From the NCBI GenBank assembly GCA_965224285.1, contig OZ245043.1:3348001-3412000 (forward strand): 64,000 nucleotides of DNA, read 5' to 3'. Shown here piece after piece: positions 33,890-42,822 of the stretch. Both the position numbers and the translations under genes were made by a program. The first letter of the stretch is position 1. Every line of letters begins with the position of its first letter. This stretch comes from JAJCYK01 sp965224285 (GTDB taxonomy: Bacteria; Bacteroidota; Bacteroidia; Cytophagales; Cyclobacteriaceae). The notes beneath the pieces are model-generated. The model did no database searches. It was not told the DNA's origin and saw only the letters and a program-made list of their open reading frames with translations.

Positions 33890-33907
33890 TGATTTTGCTT
33901 ATATTTC
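33876..33907 (+). promoter_or_regulatory. Candidate promoter of the esterase gene
   Basis: TTTA (33876-33879) and TATATTTC (33900-33907) lie 20 bases apart, each with one mismatch to the Bacteroidota consensus. The inverted repeat at 33869-33889 covers the -33 element. Confidence 0.35.
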
Positions 33908-33932
33908 CAGCTTTAACTTTTATTGCCTAGCT

Positions 33933-34811
33933 ATGTTTTCATCGCTCAGAAATTTACTCCTGCTGATTCTAGGTTGTCAATCCCTTTATGCTCAACAAGG
34001 CACCCTGCATGAAAGTCTTTCAATGGACAGTAAAATTCTAGGGAAACAGGTAGAATTCAGTGTTTATCTTCCTCATGATTACCATGTCTCCAACCGAAAA
34101 TATCCGGTGCTTTACCTGTTGCACGGGTACACCGACGATGAGACCGGCTGGACCCAATTTGGTGAGGTAAAAAAGATTGCAGACGGACTTATAACCCATC
34201 CCGAGGTTACCGACATGATCATCGCCATGCCGGACGCGGGACTGGATTGGTATATAAACTCCTATGATGGTAAAACTAAATACGAAGATTTTTTTACCAA
34301 AGAGTTTGTAGGCCATATAGAGAGTAGCTATCGAGCCAGGGGAACCAAAGAATTTCGGGCTGTTTCCGGATTGAGCATGGGTGGACACGGCACCTTGATA
34401 TACGCCTTAAAGCATCCCGATATGTTTGCTGTCGCGGCTCCCTTAAGTGCAGCGGTTTGGGGCCGGGATGATATCATAAAGCATGAACAAGCAGATTGGG
34501 ATCAATATTTTGGATTTATATTCGGAGAGGGGCTGGCGGGTGAAGACCGTTTTACAGATCATGTGCAAAATAATCTGCCACTCACCCTGATAGAGGCCAA
34601 AGATCCGGAAGAATTGAAGACAGTAAAATGGTATATAGATTGTGGAGATGACGACTTTCTGATTAATGGCAACATGGCGCTTCATCGGATCATGACAGAA
34701 AAGCAAATACCACATGAGTTCCGGGTTCGGGACGGTGGCCACGATTGGACCTACTGGAGAACTGCGTTACCAGAGGTACTCAAGTTTATTTCCCGCAGTT
34801 TTCATCGATGA
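33933..34811 (+). CDS. Exported esterase (esterase D / S-formylglutathione hydrolase-like)
   Basis: A 292-residue alpha/beta hydrolase with an N-terminal signal peptide (SSLRNLLLLILGCQSLYAQ), so it acts outside the cytoplasm. The nucleophile lies in SGLSMGGHGTL, preceded by YPVLYLLHGYTDDETGW; the acid and His are in DCGDDDFLI and RDGGHDWTYWR. The family includes esterase D, feruloyl and related carbohydrate esterases; the substrate is not readable. Converges on an aldo/keto reductase, 6 bases apart. Confidence 0.88.
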   Translation: MFSSLRNLLLLILGCQSLYAQQGTLHESLSMDSKILGKQVEFSVYLPHDYHVSNRKYPVLYLLHGYTDDETGWTQFGEVKKIADGLITHPEVTDMIIAMPDAGLDWYINSYDGKTKYEDFFTKEFVGHIESSYRARGTKEFRAVSGLSMGGHGTLIYALKHPDMFAVAAPLSAAVWGRDDIIKHEQADWDQYFGFIFGEGLAGEDRFTDHVQNNLPLTLIEAKDPEELKTVKWYIDCGDDDFLINGNMALHRIMTEKQIPHEFRVRDGGHDWTYWRTALPEVLKFISRSFHR

Positions 34812-34817
34812 CCAGTA

Positions 34818-35726
34818 TTACCTGGAATTCACCAAATCTATCATACGTTTTCGTTGGGCGGCATCCGGTAACTTCCCCTGTGCGGTCAGGATATTTTCTC
34901 TTAGATGATATGCCTGGGAGGTACCCGGGATAACGCAGGTAACACTATTATGGGCAAGGATATATTTCAAAAAGAATTGGGCCCAGCTGTCACAATCAAA
35001 TTCTGTGGTCCATGAGGGCAGTTTTTTATGCTTGAATTGACGGTGTAGATCCCCTCCTTCGAAAGGCCTGTTTATGATCACCGCTATACCCTTATCTGCG
35101 GCTAGGGGTAGCAATCGTTGTTCGGCCTGCCTGCTGTTCACAGAATAATTGAACTGAACAAAATCCAGTGGATAATGGCTCATAATTTTTTCCATCTCGG
35201 GATAGGCGCTTTCCAGATAATGGGTTATACCCAGGTATCTAATCTTGCCATGTTCTTTCCATTGAAGCAAGGTTTTCATATGGGTTCTCCAATCCACCAG
35301 ATTATGAATCTGCATTAGGTCCATGGTGGACGCTTTCATCTTGTCTATGGACCGGTTCATCTGCGCTATGCCCTCATCTTTACCAGAGGTCCAAACCTTG
35401 GTAGCCAAAAAAGTTTTAGCGCGAATTTGGAGATTGCTGCTGAGGTCACCTACCACTTCCTCGGAGCGACCGTACATGGGAGAAGAGTCTATTACTTTGG
35501 CTTCCAGCTTTACCAACGTCTTCAGAACATCCGATCTGGATTGCTGCTCACCGGGCGATCGGCCAATATCAAAAGTGCGCCAGGTGCCTAATCCCACCGG
35601 TGGGAGACTTTCACCACTGCTGGGAATTTTGCGGTTCAAGGATTTGTGGTGGTCCCAGGGACTTATACCCAAACTCATGAGAGTAGTTAAACCAGCGGTA
35701 GTCCTTATGGCGGTCCTGCGAAGCAA
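34818..35726 (-). CDS. Aldo/keto reductase, probably exported by Tat
   Basis: A 302-residue aldo/keto reductase with the tetrad Asp and Tyr in VIDSSPMYGRSEEVV, Lys in KTFLATKVW and His in DLMQIHN. The N-terminus MLRRTAIRTTAGLTTLMSLG resembles a twin-arginine (Tat) signal, implying a periplasmic oxidoreductase that is folded, possibly with its NADPH, before export. No ATG is available at the N-terminus, so a TTG start at 35726 is used; without it the Tat-like signal would be lost. Substrate unknown. The 142-base gap to the next gene shows nothing clear. Confidence 0.85.
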   Translation of the reverse strand: MLRRTAIRTTAGLTTLMSLGISPWDHHKSLNRKIPSSGESLPPVGLGTWRTFDIGRSPGEQQSRSDVLKTLVKLEAKVIDSSPMYGRSEEVVGDLSSNLQIRAKTFLATKVWTSGKDEGIAQMNRSIDKMKASTMDLMQIHNLVDWRTHMKTLLQWKEHGKIRYLGITHYLESAYPEMEKIMSHYPLDFVQFNYSVNSRQAEQRLLPLAADKGIAVIINRPFEGGDLHRQFKHKKLPSWTTEFDCDSWAQFFLKYILAHNSVTCVIPGTSQAYHLRENILTAQGKLPDAAQRKRMIDLVNSR

Positions 35727-35868
35727 TATTGTGGGATTATGACTTTATAACGTTTCTTATTCAAGAATAGTTAAATAGGGTAGAACTAGAAAAGTCAAAA
35801 AAATTCCGCTTTGGACATACGATTTACCTGCATTATACGTCTAATAAGCACATCAATATTTATTTTTT

Positions 35869-36639
35869 ATGATTTTGCGAAGTATTTTTGTAATTTTTCT
35901 AATATTATCCTTATTCGCCTGTAGCGATGACGAACCCGCCACTGCGCGATTGGTGGTGAAATTAACAGATGCACCGGCTGATTATCAGGAAGTTAATATT
36001 GACATTCAGGATATTCAAGTAAATCCCACCGAGGATGATGAAGGATGGATTTCGCTGGAGGGCATACAAGCCGGGGTCTATAATTTATTAGAGTTGACCA
36101 ATGGTCTTGACACGGTATTGGCAGATGCCCAGATTCCTGCTGGTACACTGGCGCAGATCAGATTGGTTTTGGGCGACAATAACAGTTTGCTCATGAACGA
36201 TCAGATTATTCCTATGAGTACTCCCAGCGGACAGCAGTCCGGACTCAAACTCAATATTCATGCCACGTTGGAGCCGGGGATCACTTATGAGATCTTGATG
36301 GATTTTGACGCTGCAAGATCTGTAGTTAAAGCCGGTAACTCTGAGAATTATAATTTAAAACCGGTAATCCGGGTAATTGCTGACCCTCTTGATGGTGCCA
36401 TAAAAGGCTTGGTGGCTCCGGTAGAATCAAATGCGGTCATCTATGCCATACAAGGAAGCGATACCACGGGAAGCACCTATATTGACGATACTGGTGGGTT
36501 TTTGATAGGTGGTTTAGATCCGGGTGATTATAATGTCCATATCGAGCCAGTGGCCGGTTTTGATCCCCAACAGATCAATGACGTGGTGGTGCAACTGGGA
36601 GTAGTAACAGATGTTGGAGAAATATCATTGGTACCATAA
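35869..36639 (+). CDS. DUF4382 lipoprotein
   Basis: A 256-residue lipoprotein (lipobox LSLFAC, Cys18) with a DUF4382 domain from about 25 to 170: ARLVVKLTDAPADYQEVNIDI, GVYNLLELTNGLDTVL, IRLVLGDNN and ENYNLKPVIRVI. After it comes a small beta domain (AIKGLVAPVESNAVIYAI... GGFLIGGLDPGDYNVHI) like a carboxypeptidase-regulatory or Cna-type domain. DUF4382 proteins are common exported proteins of Bacteroidota without a proven role. A strong terminator follows. Confidence 0.85.
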   Translation: MILRSIFVIFLILSLFACSDDEPATARLVVKLTDAPADYQEVNIDIQDIQVNPTEDDEGWISLEGIQAGVYNLLELTNGLDTVLADAQIPAGTLAQIRLVLGDNNSLLMNDQIIPMSTPSGQQSGLKLNIHATLEPGITYEILMDFDAARSVVKAGNSENYNLKPVIRVIADPLDGAIKGLVAPVESNAVIYAIQGSDTTGSTYIDDTGGFLIGGLDPGDYNVHIEPVAGFDPQQINDVVVQLGVVTDVGEISLVP

Positions 36640-36642
36640 TTT

Positions 36643-36665
36643 AAAAGGGCTTCGGCCCTTTTTTT
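36643..36665 (+). terminator. Rho-independent terminator after the DUF4382 gene
   Basis: AAAAGGGC (36643-36650) pairs over its full length with GCCCTTTT (36655-36662) around the stable TTCG loop, within a run of seven T (36659-36665). It lies 3 bases after the stop codon. Confidence 0.9.
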
Positions 36666-36723
36666 GTGCATTATAAAGACAGGGAGTGATAATCTTTTTA
36701 TATTGACTCTTTGCCAACAACCC

Positions 36724-38754
36724 ATGGTCAAAAGTATGTTATTTGCACGCCCTCTCCTATTACTGTATTTGTTAAGTATTCCTCTTAGGTCGCAGAATGA
36801 TCCTCATCTGCAGCCGGTAGATATCTTCGACCTGGAGTTTATGTCGGAACCCCAAATTTCGTCGGATGGATCACGGATCCTGTATGTCCGTAACTTCAAG
36901 GACATCATGACCGATAAAAACTTATCCAACATATGGATGATCGACCATAATGGAAGTAATTCACAGCCCCTGACCAGTGGAAACCACCGGGATACTTCCC
37001 CCCGATGGTCACCTGACGGAACCAGAGTATTGTACCTGTCCGACAAAGATGGCAGTAGCCAACTTTATTTGCGTTGGTTGGATAGTGGCGCGGAGGCCAA
37101 GATTACCAATTTAAACCAATCTCCTTCCAATATCTCCTGGTCCCCAGATGGTAAATGGATAGCCTTTACCATGTTTGTAATGGCAAAAAGTGAACATTTA
37201 GCTGAACTAAGTGGAAAACCGGAAGGCGCTAAATGGAATGATGCCCCAACTTTTATCGATAAACTGACCTACCGGGCTGATGGGCAAGGTTATTTGAAAA
37301 ACGGCTACAACCAGTTATTTATCATTTCACATGAAGGAGGTACTCCCCGGCAACTCACTTATGCCGCCAATCATATTCAGTCGGCAGAATGGGCTGTTGA
37401 TGGATCGGGGCTGTTTTTCCATGCTAATCTACATCCCGACAGCGAGTATAACCCAAGAGACAGTGAAATTCACCGCATAAACCTTGATGACTTGGAAGTG
37501 ACTACTTTGACTGATCGCAGAGGAGTTGATAGTTATCCTAAGATTAGTCCCGATGGGGGTAGCATCGTATATACTGGCTATGATGATCGATATCAAGGCT
37601 ATCAAAACGACAAGATCTACTTGATGAATGTTGATGGGAGTGAGAGCAGGGAGATCCCAACAGGCCTGGACCGGCGTATAAGCAATATCACCTGGGCTGC
37701 CGATGGCAAAGGGGTTTATTTTTTATACGAGGATAAAGGGTCACAGAAATTAGCGTACAGTACTTTGTCGGGAAAAATTTCCGACGTGGCTGAAAATGTA
37801 GGCGGGCTGAGCACAGGACGCCCCTATACCTTTGGAGCCTATTCCGTAGCTAACAATGGTAATTACGCTTATACCATGGGTACTCCTGAATATCCATCGG
37901 ATTTGGCCGCAGGCGGTAGCCGGACCAGGCCCAAAAGATTAACCAATCTCAATCACGACCTATTTAGCTTCAGGAAGCTGGGGGTAGTAGAAGAAATTTG
38001 GTTTAAATCCTCCCATGACGACCGGGATATACAAGGCTGGATCTGCTATCCTCCAGATTTTGATCCCACAAAGAAATACCCTATGATCCTGGAAATCCAT
38101 GGGGGACCATTCCTGGCTTACGGCCCCTGGTTCTCCTTTGAAGTGCAACTTTTTGCCGCAGCCGGCTATGTGGTACTTTATGCCAATCCTCGGGGCAGCG
38201 CCAGCTATGGAGAGGAGTTTGGAAATGCTATCCATCACAATTACCCAGGTGAAGACTACCATGATTTAATGTCGGGTGTTGATGCGGTGCTGGAGAAAGG
38301 GTTTGTTGATCCCGATCAGTTATATGTTACCGGAGGATCTGGAGGAGGTGTGCTGACGGCCTGGATCGTGGGCAATACAGATCGCTTCAGGGCTGCAGTG
38401 GTGGCTAAACCTGTAATCAATTGGTATAGCTTCGTACTTTATTCGGATGGGGCTTCCTATCATCAGTACTGGTTCCCCGGGTTACCTTGGAAGAATCAGG
38501 AACATTATATGAAGCGATCCCCTATTTCCCTGGTAGGGAATGTCACCACTCCCACTTTATTACTTACCGGTGAATCTGATTTTCGCACTCCAATAGCCGA
38601 AACAGAACAGTATTATCGTGCACTTAAACTTCAAAAAGTAGAAACCGGAATGGTGCGGATTCCCGGCGCTTCCCATGGTATTGCAGTAAGGCCTAGCAAT
38701 CTCATGGCTAAAGTGGCGAATATTCTGGCCTGGTTTGGGAAATATAGTAAATAA
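36724..38754 (+). CDS. S9 family prolyl oligopeptidase-like serine peptidase
   Basis: A 676-residue exported peptidase with a signal peptide (MVKSMLFARPLLLLYLLSIP). The first half is a beta-propeller (PQISSDGSRILYVRN, PRWSPDGTRVLYLSDKDG, ISWSPDGKWIAFTMF). The second half is an alpha/beta hydrolase: nucleophile in VTGGSGGGVLTAWI, Asp in GESDFRTPI and His in GASHGIAVRPS. These enzymes cut short peptides, often after proline or with exopeptidase action; propeller narrowing excludes large proteins. I start at ATG 36724; a TTG at 36664 would extend into the terminator. Confidence 0.9.
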   Translation: MVKSMLFARPLLLLYLLSIPLRSQNDPHLQPVDIFDLEFMSEPQISSDGSRILYVRNFKDIMTDKNLSNIWMIDHNGSNSQPLTSGNHRDTSPRWSPDGTRVLYLSDKDGSSQLYLRWLDSGAEAKITNLNQSPSNISWSPDGKWIAFTMFVMAKSEHLAELSGKPEGAKWNDAPTFIDKLTYRADGQGYLKNGYNQLFIISHEGGTPRQLTYAANHIQSAEWAVDGSGLFFHANLHPDSEYNPRDSEIHRINLDDLEVTTLTDRRGVDSYPKISPDGGSIVYTGYDDRYQGYQNDKIYLMNVDGSESREIPTGLDRRISNITWAADGKGVYFLYEDKGSQKLAYSTLSGKISDVAENVGGLSTGRPYTFGAYSVANNGNYAYTMGTPEYPSDLAAGGSRTRPKRLTNLNHDLFSFRKLGVVEEIWFKSSHDDRDIQGWICYPPDFDPTKKYPMILEIHGGPFLAYGPWFSFEVQLFAAAGYVVLYANPRGSASYGEEFGNAIHHNYPGEDYHDLMSGVDAVLEKGFVDPDQLYVTGGSGGGVLTAWIVGNTDRFRAAVVAKPVINWYSFVLYSDGASYHQYWFPGLPWKNQEHYMKRSPISLVGNVTTPTLLLTGESDFRTPIAETEQYYRALKLQKVETGMVRIPGASHGIAVRPSNLMAKVANILAWFGKYSK

Positions 38755-38768
38755 GCAAACCCTGTTAT

Positions 38769-39101
38769 TCAGCCCACTCCTTCAAACCATTCCTCAAATT
38801 TTTGGCCCAGCCCCGGCACCGGTTTCATGACCCCATTGACAGCATTCATTAAGCCGATTACCCAAAGAACCACCACGGCGATCCATCCTAAAATAGATAC
38901 GATCCACCCCAGTATGGGTATCACGGCTACCAATGACAATGCCAGTGCAGTGAGTAGAATACCCAGCGCCTGCCGGATATGAAAACTGGTAAACGAATAT
39001 TTTTTCTCCTGATTCATTACCAGCGCTACTATCAATCCAATGACTGTAAGGTAGGCGACGATCGCCATAGTTTTAGCTTGTTGATCAAGTTCTTCGTTCA
39101 T
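38769..39101 (-). CDS. Small membrane protein (DUF4870/Tic20-like)
   Basis: A 110-residue protein with three to four hydrophobic segments (about 12-28, 48-68, 65-88) and the phrase FTSFHIRQALGILL that is typical of DUF4870/Tic20-like small membrane proteins. Function is not established. It converges with the S9 gene (14 bases apart) and is divergent from the DoxX gene. Confidence 0.72.
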   Translation of the reverse strand: MNEELDQQAKTMAIVAYLTVIGLIVALVMNQEKKYSFTSFHIRQALGILLTALALSLVAVIPILGWIVSILGWIAVVVLWVIGLMNAVNGVMKPVPGLGQKFEEWFEGVG

Positions 39102-39137
39102 GCTGAGTGAATTTTTAGCTCAAGATATGAAATACTG

Positions 39138-39167
39138 ATTGAATTTAAAGCAGAGATGTTATCTTTA
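39138..39167 (+). promoter_or_regulatory. Candidate promoter of the DoxX gene
   Basis: ATTG (39138-39141) and TATCTTTA (39160-39167) are 18 bases apart, one mismatch in each element. Leader about 55 bases to the ATG at 39230. Pattern match only. Confidence 0.3.
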
Positions 39168-39229
39168 GCAGTTTCGTGAAATCTATTGCATAAAGCAGAC
39201 TTTATGATTTCCACTTTATATAAAAAACT

Positions 39230-39643
39230 ATGTCAAAAAGTTTTGCAAACTCCAATCTCAATGCGGCGCCGGTAGATCTGGCAATACTGATCCTCAGAAT
39301 CTTCAGCGGAGCCTTCATTATGACCCATGGGGTGCCGAAGATAATGAAATTACTGAAAGGGGATATGGGATTTGCCGATCCCATTGGTCTGGGCCCAGAG
39401 CTTTCGCTGATATTAGTGGCCATTGCGGAAGGTATCGGAGGCCTATTGATTATTTTGGGTCTGGGCACCCGTTGGGCGACTATTCCCCTGATCGTTACCA
39501 TGGCGGTAGCTGGGTTAATTCAGCATGGCGATGACCCTTTTGGCACCAAAGAAAAACCCTTGCTTTTTTTGGTGGTATTTGTGGTATTACTACTAACCGG
39601 CAGCGGCCGATATAGCCTGGACAGAGGTCTTTTAAATAGATAA
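39230..39643 (+). CDS. DoxX family membrane protein
   Basis: A 137-residue protein with four membrane segments and the DoxX pattern: LAILILRIFSGAFIMTHGVPKI at the N-terminus and SLILVAIAEGIGGLLIILGLG in the second segment, then ATIPLIVTMAVAGLIQHGDDPF. DoxX proteins are quinone- or redox-linked membrane proteins; members of this subgroup have no defined substrate. It is monocistronic here. Confidence 0.85.
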   Translation: MSKSFANSNLNAAPVDLAILILRIFSGAFIMTHGVPKIMKLLKGDMGFADPIGLGPELSLILVAIAEGIGGLLIILGLGTRWATIPLIVTMAVAGLIQHGDDPFGTKEKPLLFLVVFVVLLLTGSGRYSLDRGLLNR

Positions 39644-39658
39644 CCTACGGTATTGAAA

Positions 39659-40555
39659 TTAGAGTAGTTTGACTAAAGCACGGGCAAATTCTTTGCCCAA
39701 TTCCATATACCCCTTGCTGTCATAGTGCCATGGATCAGAGTATTGATAATAGCGTGTGGTTCTTACAATGGCTGCTTTGGGGTCTGTGCGAACAAATTTT
39801 TCCTGTGCGTGCTGCACCAGTTCGCCATAATCCCAAACTTTCCCATCACTTTGATCCTTCCAGGAATCGGAGATTTTTCCAATTACTACCGGAAGGTCAT
39901 CACTGCGCAGGGCAGCGCGAATTAGATCCATTAGTCTTTTAAGGTTTTGGTAATAACCCAAAGCAATATCTTCGGTATAAGCAGCATCACTTTCTCCCTG
40001 CATCCAAATTATCCCTAGGGGTATTAAACGGTCCATTTCCCCATCGCCATCTATATCCCTAATATTTAAGGCCTCATAAAGGGTGTTCAAAAAATGATCA
40101 TACTGATTAATTCCGGTTTTGCCCCTAAAGTCCGGTTCCCAGGTACCGAAATCCCCAGCTGCCAGGCTATCGATGGAAGTGCCACCTCTGGAATATTTTA
40201 TTACGGCGAAATTCGCATCCGGCAGTTGTTGTTTAAGTTCGTGGATAAAACTCAGTTCTACGCCAAAACGGTCAGAATACTGGTTTTCACCGTTTTCATA
40301 ACCGAATCCTGTGCCATGACCTGGTTGCAGTACCGACCAGACCCCCTGCCCGGCAGCCTGCTCAAGATCATCAGGGGCGGGGTTGCCATGATATATGTAT
40401 ACCCCCGGCATTTCGGTTTGCAAATGGTCAGGGAGGTCACGTACATAGCCGAAGCCGTCCATATTTGACTGCCCTCCCAGGTAAATCAGATAATAGTCCT
40501 TGCCCTGGAGCTCAAATGCAGAGACCAGTATTAGCAGTAGATATAATGACTTCAT
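39659..40555 (-). CDS. Exported sialate O-acetylesterase-like SGNH hydrolase
   Basis: A 298-residue protein with a signal peptide (MKSLYLLLILVSAFELQG). SGNH motifs: YLIYLGGQSNMDGFG (nucleophile Ser), GIIWMQGESDAAY, and the Asp/His pair in SDPWHYDSKGYMELGKEFA. It belongs to the carbohydrate esterase 6 / sialate O-acetylesterase group, which removes acetyl groups from sugars. No sialic acid or xylan genes are adjacent, so the substrate is open. Same strand as the following DUF819 gene at 40578 (23 bases). Confidence 0.88.
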   Translation of the reverse strand: MKSLYLLLILVSAFELQGKDYYLIYLGGQSNMDGFGYVRDLPDHLQTEMPGVYIYHGNPAPDDLEQAAGQGVWSVLQPGHGTGFGYENGENQYSDRFGVELSFIHELKQQLPDANFAVIKYSRGGTSIDSLAAGDFGTWEPDFRGKTGINQYDHFLNTLYEALNIRDIDGDGEMDRLIPLGIIWMQGESDAAYTEDIALGYYQNLKRLMDLIRAALRSDDLPVVIGKISDSWKDQSDGKVWDYGELVQHAQEKFVRTDPKAAIVRTTRYYQYSDPWHYDSKGYMELGKEFARALVKLL

Positions 40556-40577
40556 AATTAAGGGAATAGGTTGTCAA

Positions 40578-41711
40578 TTAAAACAAGTTAAATAGAAAAA
40601 TGGTAAAGAGTCCCCATGCGGTACCGGTAACCATACTTAATATTGCCAGTAAAATTGCATGTGGCATCCACTCTTTTTGATAAGCTGCTGTAACCGCCGG
40701 GGCAGTGGATATTCCTCCCAGATTGGCCATGCTGGCGATGGGAACCCAGGCCATATGAACCCGCAGGCACCATGCGGTAAACATCATGATCAAGTAATGC
40801 AGGATCAGCCAGATCACTACCACAGTAACGAATATCCCGGGCAGGGATAATCCGGCGAAATTGAGTTTTAGCCCCAGGATGGCCATAATAGTGACGATTA
40901 ATAAACTTCCCGCTTTTAGCGCCAGCCGGTGATCCCATGACGGAATCAAATTCCCAAAAGTTAATCCCAATAAAGATAAAATGATGATTTTCCACAGAAA
41001 GTCGTCGGTTATTAAATTTATCGCCAGCATGCTGGACACCGCTAGCCCTGAAGTGATCAGGAGGCTCCGCAGTGGAGAATTTATCGGGGATTCTTCCGCA
41101 ATAAAATCGGGCATAAAACTTTTAATTTTAAGCAGATCATTGAGCTGCTCGCTTCGCTGAATCACCTGGAACATCAGTATGGTCCAGATGTTGACTAGGA
41201 TATTATCTAAAACCAGTACCGATAAAAATAAACCTTCGGGACATTCAACCACCTCCTTCAAAACCAGCTGACTGGTACTGCCGCCGATCCAGCCTCCCAC
41301 AATGGGTACCAGACCTTTCCAAATTCCTGATTTTATGAATGTTTCACCATAACCAGGTTCAAATAATATAGTGATCCACACCAGCAGGGCTGGTAAGGTA
41401 GCGATTGCCAGGGACCCGCTGACAAATAATATAATGGGTTTACTGCCAACGGCTTTCAGCTGTCTGAAGAACAAAGCGCTCATCACTAACACCACGGCCA
41501 GCGGAATAAAATAGTCCCTACTCAGATGGTGAAGCATGACTCCACTTAAATCAATTCCAGCAATATGGGTAATTAGAGCTGGGATCAGGTAGGCTAATAA
41601 AATCGCAGGAAACCAATTTAGTGCCTTTTTTACCTGAATATTTTCCAGGGATTCCAGCCATCGTATTGCCAGCACCGTCAAGATCACGATCAACCATGCA
41701 ATGGTATTCAT
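40578..41711 (-). CDS. DUF819 family integral membrane protein
   Basis: A 377-residue protein with about ten hydrophobic segments. The signature of the DUF819 (YjcL-like) family is seen in GLVPIVGGWIGGSTSQLVLKEV, preceded by SLAIATLPALLVWITILF, and near the end ASMANLGGISTAPAVTAAYQK. These proteins look like transporters with glycine-rich re-entrant loops; no substrate is known to me. It is upstream of the sialate esterase-like gene on the same strand, which hints at uptake or export of a related sugar acid, but weakly. Confidence 0.82.
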   Translation of the reverse strand: MNTIAWLIVILTVLAIRWLESLENIQVKKALNWFPAILLAYLIPALITHIAGIDLSGVMLHHLSRDYFIPLAVVLVMSALFFRQLKAVGSKPIILFVSGSLAIATLPALLVWITILFEPGYGETFIKSGIWKGLVPIVGGWIGGSTSQLVLKEVVECPEGLFLSVLVLDNILVNIWTILMFQVIQRSEQLNDLLKIKSFMPDFIAEESPINSPLRSLLITSGLAVSSMLAINLITDDFLWKIIILSLLGLTFGNLIPSWDHRLALKAGSLLIVTIMAILGLKLNFAGLSLPGIFVTVVVIWLILHYLIMMFTAWCLRVHMAWVPIASMANLGGISTAPAVTAAYQKEWMPHAILLAILSMVTGTAWGLFTIFLFNLF

Positions 41712-41776
41712 TGCCTGGAAATTAGAAAAATCCCCGGCTATTTAAAATGTTTGACGACAGGCTAATGAATGATCAG

Positions 41777-42592
41777 TTATCTGGAAGGTACGCCACCAAA
41801 CATATAGTGGGCCCCAAATTGCAGGCCTATAAGCAAATTGGCCCGTTGCCCGAACAGGTCACTGGCTATGGAACTACCTTGTTTAAGACTATTGATCAGA
41901 TCATCATTACGCATATCGGTAAGGGAATAATTAGCTCTTAAAGTAGTGGAAAGGTAAATATTGGATGCTACATCAATATCTACGCCTATACCGGCGGCTA
42001 ACTGCACTTCCGAATTTTTAAACTTTTGCCATTCATTTTCAGCAGACAGGCTCAGCAATTCTGTTTCAGAGAATTCTGGTACCAGGTATGTACCGTCTCC
42101 ATTCTCCACTGCACCACTGGGGATATCCACTCCCGGTGGAATTTCTTGAATAGAAGCCTGGTAAAAAAGTGTTTCAGAACCCTTGGTCATAATTGATAAT
42201 TGAGGACCCAGAGAAAAATTCATCCTGGCCGGGGCACTACTGCTGTTCATGAAACGGAATAATAGAGGCAAATGGACGTATTGTAAGTCGATACGCCTTT
42301 CCCCCACTACTTTGGCGGCAATGTCAATCACGTCATATACCTGACCTTGATTGGAAAGAATGGCTTCCAGTTGCAATCCAAATCCTCGGTTGAAATCCAC
42401 TCCGGCGGCAATTCCTATGGGAGCCCATTCGAGTTTATAGGTTGCTCGATATCTAGGATCTTCACGTAGGCCCTCATCTAAAACAAAAGACGTATTAACT
42501 GCGGAGGTAAGTCCAATATGTGGGGTGATCTGGCCAGCTAAAGGTACAGCTGAAATCAAGATAATGGTTATACCGAGTAATGACTGTTTCAT
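41777..42592 (-). CDS. Outer-membrane beta-barrel protein (PorT-like superfamily)
   Basis: A 271-residue exported protein with signal peptide (MKQSLLGITIILISAVPLAG) and amphipathic strands such as HIGLTSAVNTSFVL, GFGLQLEAILSNQGQVYDV, YVHLPLLFRFMNSSSAPARM and LAAGIGVDIDVASNIYLSTT. Bacteroidota porin-family barrel, about eight to ten strands, with an extended loop near 150-180. Upstream of DUF819. A perfect 14-base palindrome lies 7 bases before its start codon and could control translation or transcription. Confidence 0.8.
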   Translation of the reverse strand: MKQSLLGITIILISAVPLAGQITPHIGLTSAVNTSFVLDEGLREDPRYRATYKLEWAPIGIAAGVDFNRGFGLQLEAILSNQGQVYDVIDIAAKVVGERRIDLQYVHLPLLFRFMNSSSAPARMNFSLGPQLSIMTKGSETLFYQASIQEIPPGVDIPSGAVENGDGTYLVPEFSETELLSLSAENEWQKFKNSEVQLAAGIGVDIDVASNIYLSTTLRANYSLTDMRNDDLINSLKQGSSIASDLFGQRANLLIGLQFGAHYMFGGVPSR

Positions 42593-42599
42593 AATTTAA

Positions 42600-42613
42600 G
42601 TATTGATCAATAC
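42600..42613. repeat. 14-base perfect palindrome GTATTGATCAATAC
   Basis: An exact self-complementary sequence located 7 bases upstream of the barrel protein start codon at 42592 (minus strand), in the 230-base gap to the sigma gene at 42823. It could be an operator, or a small leader hairpin in the mRNA. Nothing else in this gap is clear. Confidence 0.35.
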
Positions 42614-42822
42614 AAAGTACCGCATTACTCCAAATCATTGCCTTGATACTTGCCGTGATATATGCCTTAAGTAAGAAAACCTGAATTTTTAGCGACCTGC
42701 TCAATCTGTAGAAATAGCATAATATCAAGATCTAATTGTTATGGGCCTTTTTATCCATTAATATTTGAAGTATTTTGCCATTTGCCCCAACGGAAAACGG
42801 ATATTTTTATCATATGAATTAG

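Noticed and set aside
36664..36723. Earlier start for the S9 peptidase gene
   Set aside because: It would begin inside the terminator T-run and add residues ahead of a clear signal peptide.
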